Shown: positions 8,600 through 18,200 of the stretch, piece after piece
Layout: every line of letters begins with the position of its first letter
Position numbering within the stretch: position 1 is the first letter of the stretch
Assembly: GCA_026192395.1 (NCBI GenBank)
Contig: WACF01000001.1
Location: 2,912,309 to 2,976,308 of the forward strand
DNA: 64,000 nucleotides
Direction: 5' to 3'
Source of the DNA: Proteobacteria bacterium 005FR1
Lineage (GTDB): Bacteria > Pseudomonadota > Gammaproteobacteria > Pseudomonadales > Cellvibrionaceae
The notes under the pieces: generated by a model
What the model was told of the DNA's origin: nothing
The model's input: only the letters and a program-made list of their open reading frames with translations
Database searches by the model: none
Translations under genes and position numbers: made by a program

Positions 8600-10198
8600 T
8601 CAGCAACCTGCGCAGCAGCGATACTGTGCATAGAAGTCGGCGAGGTAAGTGGAAAAGCCCACATTGTCTTCACTTTCGATGCGCTGTTGGGCAGCGAGAG
8701 AATCCTTTGCCATTTGCTGATAGGAAGCGAGCTTTTCTGGAGCCAGTGCCTCACTGCGGAAATAGTTCGAATGTCGAATGGCCTGTTGCAGGCCGAATTC
8801 GTAGAACGTCAGCTTACTCTCGCGCAGCTCAGACAGTATTCGCGCCGAGGGCGTCAGGGCCGGATCTTCTATTTTTGCCCGTTCACGACGGACCGCATCC
8901 CGGTGGACGGAGCCACCGTTAACGGTATCGAGAACGCCGGCTACTTCGCCCAGCTGTGTCATTAGCTCGTTCGCCCAATCAGCGAAGCGGAAGCTTTCCT
9001 GGTGATTTAGCAGTTGCAGCTCGGGGTCGCGGCCACGATAGACGATGCGTTGCTGGTTTTCCTGTACCCGACGATTTTCATCGCTGTCCGCTGGCTGACT
9101 GTCCGCCAGCAGGCAAAAGATCAGAAAAACATCCAAAAAGTGGATTTGCTCCGGACCGATGCCGAGAGGCTGATAAGGGTCCAGATCCATGCAGCGAACC
9201 TCGATGTACTCCACCCCGCGGTCATACAGAGCACGCAGCGCCGCTTCGCCCGTCCTGGTAGTGCGCTTCGGACGGATGGTGCTGTAAAACTCATTCTCGA
9301 TTTGCAGAATGCCTGTGTTGAGCTGCTTGTAGTTGCCAGCTTCGTCCTTGAGACCGATCGCCTCATAATCTGGGTGCGGCCGCGTGATCGCGGAGCAAAG
9401 GGCGCTGAGATAATCAGGCAGGTTGTTGTAATCGATGCGCAGACTTTTTTGCGCTTCGCTCTGGTAGCCGAGGTCTCCCATGCGCAGGGAAGTGGCGTAG
9501 GGAGCATGCAGCGTGGCCCGGTCATCGTGCAGATCCACCAGCGAGTGCTTGCGGCCGTGAACGAAGGTGGGGCAAACCGCGGGCGCTGCCCCGAAGACGT
9601 AGAGCAGCAGCCAGAAATACCGGCGGAAGTTTCGAATCAGATCGAAGTAGCGCTGGGTTTTGAAGGACTGAAGGTCCTGGCTGTTGCCCTCGGCGTCCTG
9701 CAGGAAGCGCCAAAATTCGTCGGGCAGCGAGAAGTTGTAGTGAATGCCGGCGATGGTCTGCATCAGACGGCCATAACGGTGGCCCAGTCCGAGTCGATAG
9801 ACCGTTTTCATGGTCGCCACATTGGAGCTGCCGTAGCGGGCCACCGGGATGTTGTCACCCCGCGACAGCACGCAGGGCATGCTGTTAACCCAAAGGTATT
9901 CGTCCTCGAGTGTCTGATAGACGAAGCGATGGACATCTTCGAGCTGGCTCAGCATGGCATTCACACTGCTGGCCGGCTCGGTAATAAATTCCAGTAGGGA
10001 CTCGCTGAAATCGGTAGTGATCTGCGGGTGGGTCAGCGGCGAACCAAGCAAAGGGCTATGCGACGTTTGAGCCAGCGTGCCTCGCCCCGTGACCCGCAGG
10101 CTCTCCTTCTCCAGCCCGCGGGTAGCCGACCCGATGTGGGCGTAATGCTCGGCAGCCAGAATCCTGGTCAGATGATGCTGAAGTCGGGACAAGTTCAT
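8600..10198 (-). CDS. gshA: Glutamate-cysteine ligase GshA (type 1)
   Basis: 532 aa, near the 518-aa E. coli enzyme. Makes gamma-glutamylcysteine from Glu, Cys and ATP, the first step of glutathione synthesis. Hallmarks: GLEKESLRV near residue 29 and a TDFSESLLEFITEP segment near residue 61, carrying the Glu residues of the ATP/metal site; YRLGLGHRYG; YGAPAVCPTF-type segment (VFGAAPAVCPTFV); and DRGVEYIEVRCMDLDPYQPLGI. The ATG is preceded by a GAGGA ribosome site. Sits upstream of dsbB on the same strand, so co-transcription is possible. Confidence 0.95.
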   Translation of the reverse strand: MNLSRLQHHLTRILAAEHYAHIGSATRGLEKESLRVTGRGTLAQTSHSPLLGSPLTHPQITTDFSESLLEFITEPASSVNAMLSQLEDVHRFVYQTLEDEYLWVNSMPCVLSRGDNIPVARYGSSNVATMKTVYRLGLGHRYGRLMQTIAGIHYNFSLPDEFWRFLQDAEGNSQDLQSFKTQRYFDLIRNFRRYFWLLLYVFGAAPAVCPTFVHGRKHSLVDLHDDRATLHAPYATSLRMGDLGYQSEAQKSLRIDYNNLPDYLSALCSAITRPHPDYEAIGLKDEAGNYKQLNTGILQIENEFYSTIRPKRTTRTGEAALRALYDRGVEYIEVRCMDLDPYQPLGIGPEQIHFLDVFLIFCLLADSQPADSDENRRVQENQQRIVYRGRDPELQLLNHQESFRFADWANELMTQLGEVAGVLDTVNGGSVHRDAVRRERAKIEDPALTPSARILSELRESKLTFYEFGLQQAIRHSNYFRSEALAPEKLASYQQMAKDSLAAQQRIESEDNVGFSTYLADFYAQYRCCAGC

Positions 10199-10270
10199 AT
10201 TCCTCGTGACTGCCCGGGCGCGGATCTCGAGGCGCCCCTGAATGGTTGTCCGGCAGGACTTGCCAGCCGG

Positions 10271-10624
10271 CTACTGGCCCCAGCGGTTGAGGGCCAGGGC
10301 GGGTTGTTCGCTGTCCCCGTTGGAGTCGCTCTCGATGTCTTCTGCCGAGGCATTCTCGGGGGGCTCATCCTCTGCTGAAGGTTTTTCCATCGGTGGCGGC
10401 AGATCGGTGGGGTCGATCTGGGGAAAGCCGTTGGACTTGATTGGGCAGCTCAGCACATGGATGCGCTGGCTGTAGTCCTTGGCATTGACTTCGAAGAGTT
10501 GGTTGAGTGCTTCGTCCTTGTGGCGGGTCTTATAAAGGGAACCCAGATCGCGGCCGTCCACCCATTCATTCTGCTTGTTGAGAAAAAGCTTGTCCTGGTT
10601 TTGCAGTAAAAAAATCTCGTTCAT
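10271..10624 (-). CDS. Conserved-looking hypothetical protein (117 aa)
   Basis: I do not recognise the family. The ATG at 10624 begins MNEIFLLQNQDKLFLNKQNEW, followed by a compact segment WVDGRDLGSLYKTRHKDEALNQLFEVNAKD and an acidic disordered tail rich in Pro, Glu, Asp and Ser. A longer in-frame start at 10750 adds 42 residues of non-protein-like composition and was not used. It lies 73 bases upstream of gshA on the same strand and may be its operon partner. No signal peptide, membrane segment or catalytic motif; cytoplasmic location likely. Confidence 0.65.
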   Translation of the reverse strand: MNEIFLLQNQDKLFLNKQNEWVDGRDLGSLYKTRHKDEALNQLFEVNAKDYSQRIHVLSCPIKSNGFPQIDPTDLPPPMEKPSAEDEPPENASAEDIESDSNGDSEQPALALNRWGQ

Positions 10625-11106
10625 AGATACTGCTAGCTGTGTTTGAACTACCCAATCTGCATTTGGTCTGAGGCCGCGGCAGTGTACCGCTAAACCGGCG
10701 CGATCGGTAGTCTTGAATCCCCGGTCACCCGCCCGGAATGCCGTGCGCAAGATTGTTGTAACATTCTTGTAGTAAAAAGGGCAGTCTAGGCCGAGCGCGA
10801 TTGACCCCTGGTCCAGTCTGGACTGACCCCCTCAGCTCGGAATCAAGCGGCTCGAATCGCCGGCCGCGGCCGCGGTTGGCGCGCAGAAGCACCGGGAAGA
10901 GAATCGGCGCGACAGCAAGCGCGTTGTTACTGGCGTCTTTGTACCTGCTGCTATAGCCAGAAGCTCAGCGAGTGCCTAAAATCCGGGGCGCGGAGTTTTG
11001 TCTAAATTGTGATCAGGCTCTGGCAACTGACATGTTGGATCCCTTGCCGCGGCCTGCACCGCCAAGTCGGCAAGATTTAAGAAATAGACGTTTGGAGATT
11101 AAGACG
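10625..11106. other. Intergenic region upstream of the gsp operon
   Basis: About 480 bases between divergent genes. No gene seen. It must hold the promoter for the gsp operon, but no sigma-70 pair stands out. A small GTCCAGTCTGGAC hairpin and a GGCCGCGGCCGCGG tract lie at about 10810-10875. An in-frame GTG at 10972 would extend GspC by 45 residues, but the ATG at 11107 has a better ribosome site and gives the normal GspC N-terminus. Confidence 0.4.
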
Positions 11107-12138
11107 ATGGCGACAAACGGGGTGGTCGCCAGTGGTATCGCTCAAAATACCCTTTATCGGCTTGAGCATATTGTTGGCAAATTCAGACAAATACCGGTTC
11201 GCGTATGGCGCCGCAGCTGCCTGGCCGTGCTGGTCCTATGGCTCTGCTACAGCTTTTCTCAGTTGTTCTGGCTGGTAATGCCGGAACCAAATCTTCCAGA
11301 GCCTCCGCTCACCCTTCCCAGCAACACTGCCTTTGCCGATCAGGCTGCTGACTCGACCGCTCAGCGCGTCGATATCGCCGCTCTGAAAGAGCTTTCATTG
11401 TTCGGCGAGGGCTCCGCGGAGGAGCAGCCGGTGGTCGCGAAACTGCCTGGCATCGAGCAGGAGGCGGTCGAAACCAGCCTGAGTCTGACGCTGCACGGGG
11501 CCGTTCCCAGCAGTGATCCTCAGCAGGCCAAGGCGATCATTGGCGACGGGGGCAAGCAGGCGGGTTTTCGGCCCGGCGAAGAACTTGATATCGGTCCCCG
11601 CGGAGTCAAGCTGGCAAAAGTGCTGGTCGACCGGGTCATCCTCGACAATAACGGCCGCTACGAAACGCTCTGGCTGTATGGAAAGAAAGGCACTGGATCC
11701 AACCAGCAGTATTCCTCGCGAGCGGCCGCACCGACACGCGCGGTAGCGCGTCCCGCTCCCGAAGCCCGCCCGCAGGCTGTCGATGGCGAAGCCGGCAACG
11801 AGGCTCGGCAGCTGGTCGACGCGGTGTTGCCCGAGGGCGATCAGCAGTATCCTACCGAGGACCAGGTCAAGATGGTGACCGATGTGCTCAACGTCAGCAT
11901 GTACCGCGAGGGCGGTCAGCTGATCGGCTTCCGCATTCGGCCCAAGGGTGATCGCGAGCTTTTCGACCAGCTCGGACTGCAGCCCAACGACGTAGTTACG
12001 GCAGTGAACAACATCGGTCTTAATGACACCAGCCGGGCGATGGAAGTCTATCGTTCGCTGGGCCAGGAAAGCCGCGCCACGCTGGAAATACTTCGCGATG
12101 GCTCGACGATCACGGTCGACGTTGCGCTCGACCGCTAG
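11107..12138 (+). CDS. gspC: Type II secretion protein GspC (inner-membrane linker)
   Basis: 343 aa. GspC joins the inner-membrane platform to the secretin GspD. A short cytoplasmic segment is followed by one transmembrane helix (about residues 36-57, CLAVLVLWLCYSFSQLFWLV). Next comes a Pro-rich periplasmic linker and the homology region (about 85-185, with LFGEGSAEEQP and LSLTLHGAVPSSDPQQAKAII). After a variable Ala/Pro/Arg spacer, a PDZ-like domain closes the protein (about 265-343, with GFRIRPKGDRELFDQLGLQ and NDVVTAVNNIGLND). It is the first gene of an intact gspC-N cluster. Start chosen by the GGAG about ten bases before the ATG. Confidence 0.92.
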   Translation: MATNGVVASGIAQNTLYRLEHIVGKFRQIPVRVWRRSCLAVLVLWLCYSFSQLFWLVMPEPNLPEPPLTLPSNTAFADQAADSTAQRVDIAALKELSLFGEGSAEEQPVVAKLPGIEQEAVETSLSLTLHGAVPSSDPQQAKAIIGDGGKQAGFRPGEELDIGPRGVKLAKVLVDRVILDNNGRYETLWLYGKKGTGSNQQYSSRAAAPTRAVARPAPEARPQAVDGEAGNEARQLVDAVLPEGDQQYPTEDQVKMVTDVLNVSMYREGGQLIGFRIRPKGDRELFDQLGLQPNDVVTAVNNIGLNDTSRAMEVYRSLGQESRATLEILRDGSTITVDVALDR

Positions 12139-12248
12139 CTATTTAGCTCGCGACCACATGAGAATGGGCGCTGCGGTATGAAGCCGCAGAAAGAGACTGC
12201 TCGAATTCGACAATAACGGACTAAACACTTCTTTGACTGGGCAATAAA

Positions 12249-14336
12249 ATGAAGTATTGGCAACGCTTACTGCTGCTGGCGGTATTTTCCTCTGTCTACG
12301 GCCCTGTACTGGCCCAAGCACAAGATCAAAATCAGCCACAGGCTCAGCCAGCTCAGGGGCAGGCGCAGACCTGGACTCCCAACTTCAACAACACGGACAT
12401 CATGGAAGTGATCCGTGCGGTTCAGGACGCCACCGGCAAGACCATCGTTGTGGACCCTCGGGTGAAAGGCCAGATAACGGTGATGACCGACCGGCCGGTT
12501 GACGAGGAGACCTACTACGATATCTTCCTGCGTGCCTTGGACGTGAATGGATTCACTGCAGTCGAGCGGGCCGATGGCGTGCTCACCATCGTCCCCACCA
12601 ATCAGGTTCGCTCCGAATCCCTGCCCTTTGCCAGCGGGCGGGTCGGTCCCAACAACTACGTCACCGACGTCATTCAGCTGAACAATGTGGCGGCCGCCCA
12701 GGTGCTGCCGGCTATTCGTCCGCTGGTCTCCACTGGTAACGCGCAAATGACTGCCTACCCGCCCAGCAACGTGCTGATCGTGGTGGACACCCAGGCCAAT
12801 ATCGAACGTATCCGCCAACTGGTGGAGCGCATCGATCAGGCAGCGACGCCGGAGACCGAACTCGTCAATCTCGAATACGCCGAAGCCGAGGAAATGGTGC
12901 GCATGCTGCGCGAAATCGTCCGAGACGATGCTGCCGCGGGCCAGGGCGCAAGCAGTACCCAGTTGCAGCTGGTGGCCGATAAGCGCACTAACTCCGTACT
13001 GGTCACTGGTGAACAGCGCCAGCGCCAGCGCATCAAGGAGCTCATCGGCCGCCTGGACATGCCGCAGCCGCAGACCGGTAACTCCCGGGTGATCTATCTG
13101 CAGTACGCCAACGCGGCCAACGTCGCCAAAGTGCTCACCAGCGTTGTGCAAAACATGGCGCAGTTGAGCCCCGAGCAGCCCACTGCGCAGCAGGCGGGTG
13201 ATGCAGCCATTGTCGCGGATGAAGAAACCAACTCACTGATCATCACCGCGGACATCGACACGGTGAACGCACTGGAAGGCATCATCGATCGGCTCGATAT
13301 CCAGCGAGCGCAGGTATTGGTGGAAGCGATCATCGTGGAAATCACCGGCGACGTCGGCAAGAACCTGGGTATCCAGTGGCTGTTCCGTGACGACAACGGC
13401 GGTTTTGCCGGCAACTTCAATCCCGGCACTGATCCGGTGGCCATCGGCGCCATCGCCGAAAGCGCGCTGGAAGACGATGATGAAGATGCGCTGACAGGTC
13501 TGGCAGCAGCGCTGGCAAGTGTGGCGGGCACGACGCTCGGAGTCGGCCGTTTGAAAGAAGGTGGCGACTTCCTCGCGCTGATCGACGCACTGCAGGCGAC
13601 TACCGAAGCTAACATCCTGTCCACGCCCAACCTGCTCACCACCGACAATACGCCCGCGCGCATCACGGTGGGTGAAAGCGTGCCCTTTGTGACAGGTTCG
13701 TTTACTGGCGTTGGAGGCGAAGGCGGTCAGGTGAATCCTTTCCAGACCATCAACCGTGAAAACGTGGGTACGACTCTGGAAGTGGTTCCCCATGTGAACA
13801 GCGGCAATAAGGTGGCGCTGGACATCAAACAGGAAATCTCCAGTATTTCGCAGAAAGCCGGCGCGGTGGATTTGATCACCAATGAGCGGGAAATCGAAAC
13901 GCGCGTGATAGTCGCCGATGGAGAAACCGTCGTTCTCGGTGGTCTGATTCGCGACAACGTCCTGCAAACCGAAACCCGGGTGCCGCTGTTGGGTAGCATC
14001 CCTGTGCTCGGACATCTGTTCCGCTCTCAGTCCACCTCGGTCCAAAAAACCAATCTGTTGGTCTTCATACGGCCCACGATTCTGCGCGATGACGCAGAAC
14101 TGCGCGGGGCGACTGCGCTCAAGTACAACACCATTCGCGAGCGGCAAATCGAACAGCGCAAGCTCAAAGGCTTGTTGACGGGCGACAGTACACTGCCGCT
14201 TCTGCCCGAATGGGAGTCCGTTCAGCCGCTACCCAAAATGCGTGAAGAAGAGCGCGAGAAAGAGGATGCGGACGAGGACGAGCCGGTGATTATCGAAGGC
14301 ATAAAGATTAATGAAGCGGAGGAATCGGCTCAGTGA
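12249..14336 (+). CDS. gspD: Type II secretion secretin GspD
   Basis: Outer-membrane channel of the type II secretion system. 695 aa with a cleavable signal peptide (about residues 1-24, ending VLAQA). An N0 domain follows (WTPNFNNTDIMEVIRAVQDATGK...VDPRVKGQ), then three N-type repeats, each with the RIRQLVERID / RIKELIGRLD / ALEGIIDRLD helix. The C-terminal secretin domain starts near residue 350 with VLVEAIIVEITGD and includes NILSTPNLLTTDN, VGESVPFVTG and the VPLLGSIPVLGHLFRS signature. The last 60 residues are charged and acidic, a possible pilotin-binding tail. Overlaps gspE by four bases (GTGA). Confidence 0.96.
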   Translation: MKYWQRLLLLAVFSSVYGPVLAQAQDQNQPQAQPAQGQAQTWTPNFNNTDIMEVIRAVQDATGKTIVVDPRVKGQITVMTDRPVDEETYYDIFLRALDVNGFTAVERADGVLTIVPTNQVRSESLPFASGRVGPNNYVTDVIQLNNVAAAQVLPAIRPLVSTGNAQMTAYPPSNVLIVVDTQANIERIRQLVERIDQAATPETELVNLEYAEAEEMVRMLREIVRDDAAAGQGASSTQLQLVADKRTNSVLVTGEQRQRQRIKELIGRLDMPQPQTGNSRVIYLQYANAANVAKVLTSVVQNMAQLSPEQPTAQQAGDAAIVADEETNSLIITADIDTVNALEGIIDRLDIQRAQVLVEAIIVEITGDVGKNLGIQWLFRDDNGGFAGNFNPGTDPVAIGAIAESALEDDDEDALTGLAAALASVAGTTLGVGRLKEGGDFLALIDALQATTEANILSTPNLLTTDNTPARITVGESVPFVTGSFTGVGGEGGQVNPFQTINRENVGTTLEVVPHVNSGNKVALDIKQEISSISQKAGAVDLITNEREIETRVIVADGETVVLGGLIRDNVLQTETRVPLLGSIPVLGHLFRSQSTSVQKTNLLVFIRPTILRDDAELRGATALKYNTIRERQIEQRKLKGLLTGDSTLPLLPEWESVQPLPKMREEEREKEDADEDEPVIIEGIKINEAEESAQ

Positions 14337-15787
14337 CCGAAGCCCTACGACTACCCTACGGCTATGCATCTGGCCACGGCGTGCTGCTGGAAGACGGGCG
14401 TCTTCTGCACAAGCCGGGCCTTGCGCTGCCGGTAATCCTCGAGCTGCGTCGCTTTCTCGGCAAACCGTTCGAGCTCGCGGAAATTTCCGATCAGGAATTT
14501 CAGAAGAAGCTCACGCAGCTCTATCAGAGCAGTGAAGGCGCAGCGCAACGCGCGGTTGATGAAATCGGCGCGGAGTTCGATCTTTCCAGCTTGGCCGATG
14601 AAATTCCAGAGAACAGCGATCTGCTGTCTGGTGAAGACGATGCGCCGGTGATCCGGCTGATCAACGCCATCCTGTCACAAGCGGTACGGGAAAAAGCCTC
14701 CGATGTTCACCTTGAGCCGTTCGAAGATCGCGTGGCCGTGCGCTTCCGGGTGGACGGCGTTCTGAACGAAGTCCTGTCACCCAAGCCCGAGCTCGCTCCG
14801 GTGCTGGTATCGCGTCTGAAAGTGATGGCGCGACTGGACATCGCCGAGAAACGTTTGCCTCAGGACGGTCGAATCACCGTCAAGCTCGCGGGTCATGCGG
14901 TGGACATCCGGGTATCGACTATCCCCTCAGCTCATGGCGAGCGGGTGGTTTTGCGACTGCTGGATCAGGCCGCGGGACAGCTCCGCCTCGAGCAGTTGAA
15001 CATGCCGCCGAAAGTGCATGAGCGCTTCCAGCGTGCGTTGCGCAAGCCACACGGCATCATTCTGGTCACCGGTCCTACGGGCTCTGGTAAGACCACTACC
15101 TTGTATGCGGGTCTGAGTCACATCAACGACCGCAGCCGCAACATCCTCACTATTGAGGATCCCATCGAATACTTGCTTCCTGGCGTAGGCCAGACACAAG
15201 TCAACGCGAAAGTGGACATGACTTTCGCTCGCGGTTTGCGCGCAATCCTGCGCCAGGACCCGGACGTGGTGATGGTGGGTGAGATTCGAGACAGTGAAAC
15301 AGCGTCCATTGCGGTACAGGCGAGTTTGACCGGTCACCTGGTGCTCTCGACGCTGCACACCAACACCGCCATCGGTGCCATTACCCGATTGCAGGACATG
15401 GGGGTAGAGCCTTTCCTGCTCTCGTCGAGTATCGAGGTGGTCATGGCCCAGCGCCTGGTGCGTGTGCTTTGTGACGATTGCAAGGAGCCCTACTCGCCGA
15501 CGCCGGCGGAACAGGAGCGCTTCAAGCTGCCCGCCGATGCCCGACTTTTTCACCCCAAGGGCTGCGACAAGTGCAACCATAGCGGCTACCGTGGTCGAAG
15601 TGCGATCTACGAATTGATCGAAATCGACGACACCCTCCGTCAGTTGATTCACGAGTCCGCCGGCGAGCAGGTGATGCTTAATCACGCCCGCAAGAGCAGC
15701 ACGTCCATCGATCAGGACGGACGCGAGCGGGTGTTGGCCGGACAGACCAGTATCGAAGAAGTTTTGCGGGTGACCGCTACTGCCTAA
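14333..15787 (+). CDS. gspE: Type II secretion ATPase GspE
   Basis: Cytoplasmic hexameric ATPase that powers pseudopilus assembly. 484 aa with a GTG start overlapping the gspD stop. The N-terminal domain (about residues 1-95) binds GspL. The core has Walker A GPTGSGKTTTLYAGL (about 245-259), an Asp box (ILTIEDPIEY), Walker B region VMVGEIRDSETA and the His box STLHTNTA. A tetracysteine zinc element CDDC...CDKC (about residues 380-425) is intact, which is normal for GspE and absent in many type IV pilus retraction ATPases. Assignment is secure. Confidence 0.96.
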   Translation: MTEALRLPYGYASGHGVLLEDGRLLHKPGLALPVILELRRFLGKPFELAEISDQEFQKKLTQLYQSSEGAAQRAVDEIGAEFDLSSLADEIPENSDLLSGEDDAPVIRLINAILSQAVREKASDVHLEPFEDRVAVRFRVDGVLNEVLSPKPELAPVLVSRLKVMARLDIAEKRLPQDGRITVKLAGHAVDIRVSTIPSAHGERVVLRLLDQAAGQLRLEQLNMPPKVHERFQRALRKPHGIILVTGPTGSGKTTTLYAGLSHINDRSRNILTIEDPIEYLLPGVGQTQVNAKVDMTFARGLRAILRQDPDVVMVGEIRDSETASIAVQASLTGHLVLSTLHTNTAIGAITRLQDMGVEPFLLSSSIEVVMAQRLVRVLCDDCKEPYSPTPAEQERFKLPADARLFHPKGCDKCNHSGYRGRSAIYELIEIDDTLRQLIHESAGEQVMLNHARKSSTSIDQDGRERVLAGQTSIEEVLRVTATA

Positions 15788-15816
15788 ACGGCAAATAGAT
15801 CAGATAGATAAAATAA

Positions 15817-17046
15817 ATGGCAGCATTCAGTTATCGCGCGCTGAACCCGGCGGGTAAAACCATTAAAGGCGTACTCGAGGGAGACTCGGAACGGCAGGTC
15901 CGCGTTCAGCTGCGCGCTCAGAAATTGAAACCGCTGATGGTTCGCAGCGTGGCGGATCGGGAAGCGGCCGCCGAAGCGGCGGGGAATCAGGGTCTGTTCA
16001 GCCGTTCAAGGCGACTGAGCAGCAAGGACTTGTCCCTGATCACCCGTCAGTTGGCCTCGCTGGTGCAATCCGGTCTGCCGCTCGACGAAGCTTTGCAGGT
16101 GGCGGCGCGGCAAAACCGCCGCGAAAGCATCAAGGGCATGCTGTTGCAGGTGCGCTCCCGGGTGGTGGAAGGCCGCAGCCTGGCACAGGCGCTGGCGGAG
16201 CATCCGAAGGCTTTCGATCACATGTACCGCGCCATGGTCCGCGCCGGGGAAAGCGCCGGCTTTCTGGGACAGGTGCTCGAGCGTTTGGCGGACTACACCG
16301 AATCGAGCCAGCACACCCGACAAAAACTGCAGATGGCGATGGTGTACCCGCTGGTGCTGCTGGGCGTCAGCGTCAGCGTAATCGGCATCCTGATGGCTTT
16401 CGTGGTTCCGGACCTTATCGCCATTTTTCAGAATTCGGATCGCGAACTGCCGGCGCTGACCAAGATTCTGATCGCCACGAGCGACTTCGTCAGCTCCTGG
16501 TGGGGGTTCGCCACGCTGGTAGCGATCATCCTTGCCGCAGTGGGTTTCAAGGTATGGCTGCGTGATGACAAAAACCGGATGCGATGGCACCGCTTCCTGT
16601 TGCGCGTACCGGTAATCAAAGATGTGTTGATCGAGGCCGACAGCGCCCGGTTCTCAGCGACGCTGGCCATTCTGCTATCAAGTGGCGTGCCTCTGCTGGA
16701 AGCGCTGAAGATCGCCGGACAGGTGCTCGGCAACCACGTGTTGCGGGCCAGCAGCCAGGAAGTGGCCCTGGCCGTGCAGGAAGGCAGCAGCCTGGCTCGC
16801 GCCCTGGAGCGGGCCAAGGTGTTTCCGCCCTTGTTGGTGCAAATGGTGGCCAGCGGCGAGGCCAACGGCACCTTGTCCGAACAGCTAAACCACGCCGCCC
16901 GCAACCAGGAGCGGGAACTGGAAATGATGCTCGGCACCACGCTCGGCTTGCTGGAGCCATTCACCGTAGTATTCATGGGGGTCATCGTGACCCTGATTGT
17001 GTTGGCGATATTGATGCCCATTTTCGATATCAACCAACTGGTATAA
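15817..17046 (+). CDS. gspF: Type II secretion inner-membrane platform protein GspF
   Basis: 409 aa, typical length. It begins MAAFSYRALNPAGKTIKGVLEGDS, the usual GspF opening, and contains two copies of the T2SSF domain (about residues 70-195 and 275-397). Each domain is followed by hydrophobic helices: about 172-195 (VYPLVLLGVSVSVIGILMAFVVP), 222-245 and the C-terminal 375-400 helix. Predicted polytopic inner-membrane protein that couples GspE and GspL to pseudopilus growth. It lies 29 bases after gspE. Confidence 0.95.
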   Translation: MAAFSYRALNPAGKTIKGVLEGDSERQVRVQLRAQKLKPLMVRSVADREAAAEAAGNQGLFSRSRRLSSKDLSLITRQLASLVQSGLPLDEALQVAARQNRRESIKGMLLQVRSRVVEGRSLAQALAEHPKAFDHMYRAMVRAGESAGFLGQVLERLADYTESSQHTRQKLQMAMVYPLVLLGVSVSVIGILMAFVVPDLIAIFQNSDRELPALTKILIATSDFVSSWWGFATLVAIILAAVGFKVWLRDDKNRMRWHRFLLRVPVIKDVLIEADSARFSATLAILLSSGVPLLEALKIAGQVLGNHVLRASSQEVALAVQEGSSLARALERAKVFPPLLVQMVASGEANGTLSEQLNHAARNQERELEMMLGTTLGLLEPFTVVFMGVIVTLIVLAILMPIFDINQLV

Positions 17047-17070
17047 CGCGCTTTGGGCGTAGGAGAACGT

Positions 17071-17538
17071 ATGCGATTAATCTCGACTAAAAATCGTAAA
17101 AAGGAGAAAGGCTTCAGCTTGATCGAATTGCTCGTCGTGCTGGTCATTCTCGGCCTTCTGATGGGTATCGTCGCACCCCAGTTCATCGGCGAAGCGGACG
17201 TTGCCCGCACCCGAACTGTGTTTGCGGATTTTGATCGGATCAAGTCCGCCCTGCAGATTTATAAGCTGGATAACTACGTTTATCCCACCAGCGAACAGGG
17301 CCTGCAGGCCCTGGTTGAAAGACCGACTCTCGACCCGGTGCCGAAGAAGTGGAAGCAGTACGTGGAGCGCGTGCCCACCGATCCCTGGGGCAATCCCTAT
17401 CTCTATCTGAGTCCGGGTGAACACGGCCAGGTGGATATCTACACCCTGGGTGCGGATGGTGTGCCGGGTGGCGACGGCCAGAATGCCGATCTCGGCAACT
17501 GGCAAACGCTGGACGAAGTCCTCGCCAGTCAGGAATAA
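17071..17538 (+). CDS. gspG: Major pseudopilin GspG
   Basis: 155 aa in the chosen form. The ATG at 17071 is preceded by AGGAGA at the right distance; a TTG start at 17053 is less likely. The prepilin peptidase site KG^FSLIELLVVLVILGLLMG has the essential Gly(-1), Phe(+1) and Glu(+5). The body shows the calcium-site type C-terminal region of GspG (YVYPTSEQGLQALVERP, DPWGNPYLYLSPGEHG, YTLGADGVPGGDGQNADLGNW). It is the main subunit of the periplasmic pseudopilus. Confidence 0.96.
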   Translation: MRLISTKNRKKEKGFSLIELLVVLVILGLLMGIVAPQFIGEADVARTRTVFADFDRIKSALQIYKLDNYVYPTSEQGLQALVERPTLDPVPKKWKQYVERVPTDPWGNPYLYLSPGEHGQVDIYTLGADGVPGGDGQNADLGNWQTLDEVLASQE

Positions 17539-17573
17539 AGCCGTTTCGATTTGCGGCTGAGAAGATTGTGGCC

Positions 17574-18194
17574 ATGCGCAAGTGCGTCAAGGGATTCAGC
17601 CTGATCGAGCTGCTGGTGGTCATGTTCATCATCGGCCTGATGTTCGGTGCCGTCTCGCTGTCGGTGAATTTCGGCGGCGACCCGGACGACCAGCTGCAAG
17701 AAGCGGCCGAGCGCCTGGTCGAGTTCGCCAGGCTGGCGGAAGAGCGCGCGGTGCTGACCGGAGAGCCGGTGGGCCTGCGGCTGATTCCGCCGGCGGCTTC
17801 GGCGGACGTTGCGGACATGGAGCCCAGCTGGCGTTATCAATGGCAGCTCTATAGAGCTGGACAATGGTTTCCCGCCGAAGAGCCCCTGAGTTCGCAATCT
17901 CTTCCTGCTCATGTTGAGGTGTCGCTCCAAGTGGAAGGGCAGGAAGTCGATTTGCTCGCCGTTGAGAACGCAGCTGCTCGGGAAAACCAGACGCGGGGCA
18001 GTGGAGCGGACGAAGATCAGCAGCAACTCCCCTTGCCCAGCATCGTCTTCTATCCCGGTGGGGAGATCACCTCTTTTTACCTGACGCTGTTCGACGCTGA
18101 AGAAGTTGACCGGCAACAGGTCCTCACAAGTCAGCGCACCGGTGCGGTGGAAATGCTCGACGAAGAAGAGGCCCTGCTGACAACGGCACGGTAG
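17574..18194 (+). CDS. gspH: Minor pseudopilin GspH
   Basis: About 206 aa. The prepilin motif VKG^FSLIELLVVMFIIGLMFG starts at residue 7. I chose the ATG at 17574; a GTG six bases earlier is equally possible. The remainder is the variable GspH globular domain (FARLAEERAVLTGEPVGLRL, WQLYRAGQWFPAEEPLSS, LPSIVFYPGGEITSFYLTL). GspH sits near the top of the pseudopilus beneath the GspI-J-K tip. Order G-H-I-J-K is standard. Confidence 0.92.
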   Translation: MRKCVKGFSLIELLVVMFIIGLMFGAVSLSVNFGGDPDDQLQEAAERLVEFARLAEERAVLTGEPVGLRLIPPAASADVADMEPSWRYQWQLYRAGQWFPAEEPLSSQSLPAHVEVSLQVEGQEVDLLAVENAAARENQTRGSGADEDQQQLPLPSIVFYPGGEITSFYLTLFDAEEVDRQQVLTSQRTGAVEMLDEEEALLTTAR

Positions 18195-18200
18195 CACGCT

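Noticed and set aside
12267-13151. 294-codon frame antisense to gspD, and similar long antisense frames in gspE, gspL and cusA
   Set aside because: Antisense shadows of high-GC coding sequence, with His/Gln/Val-rich non-protein-like composition.
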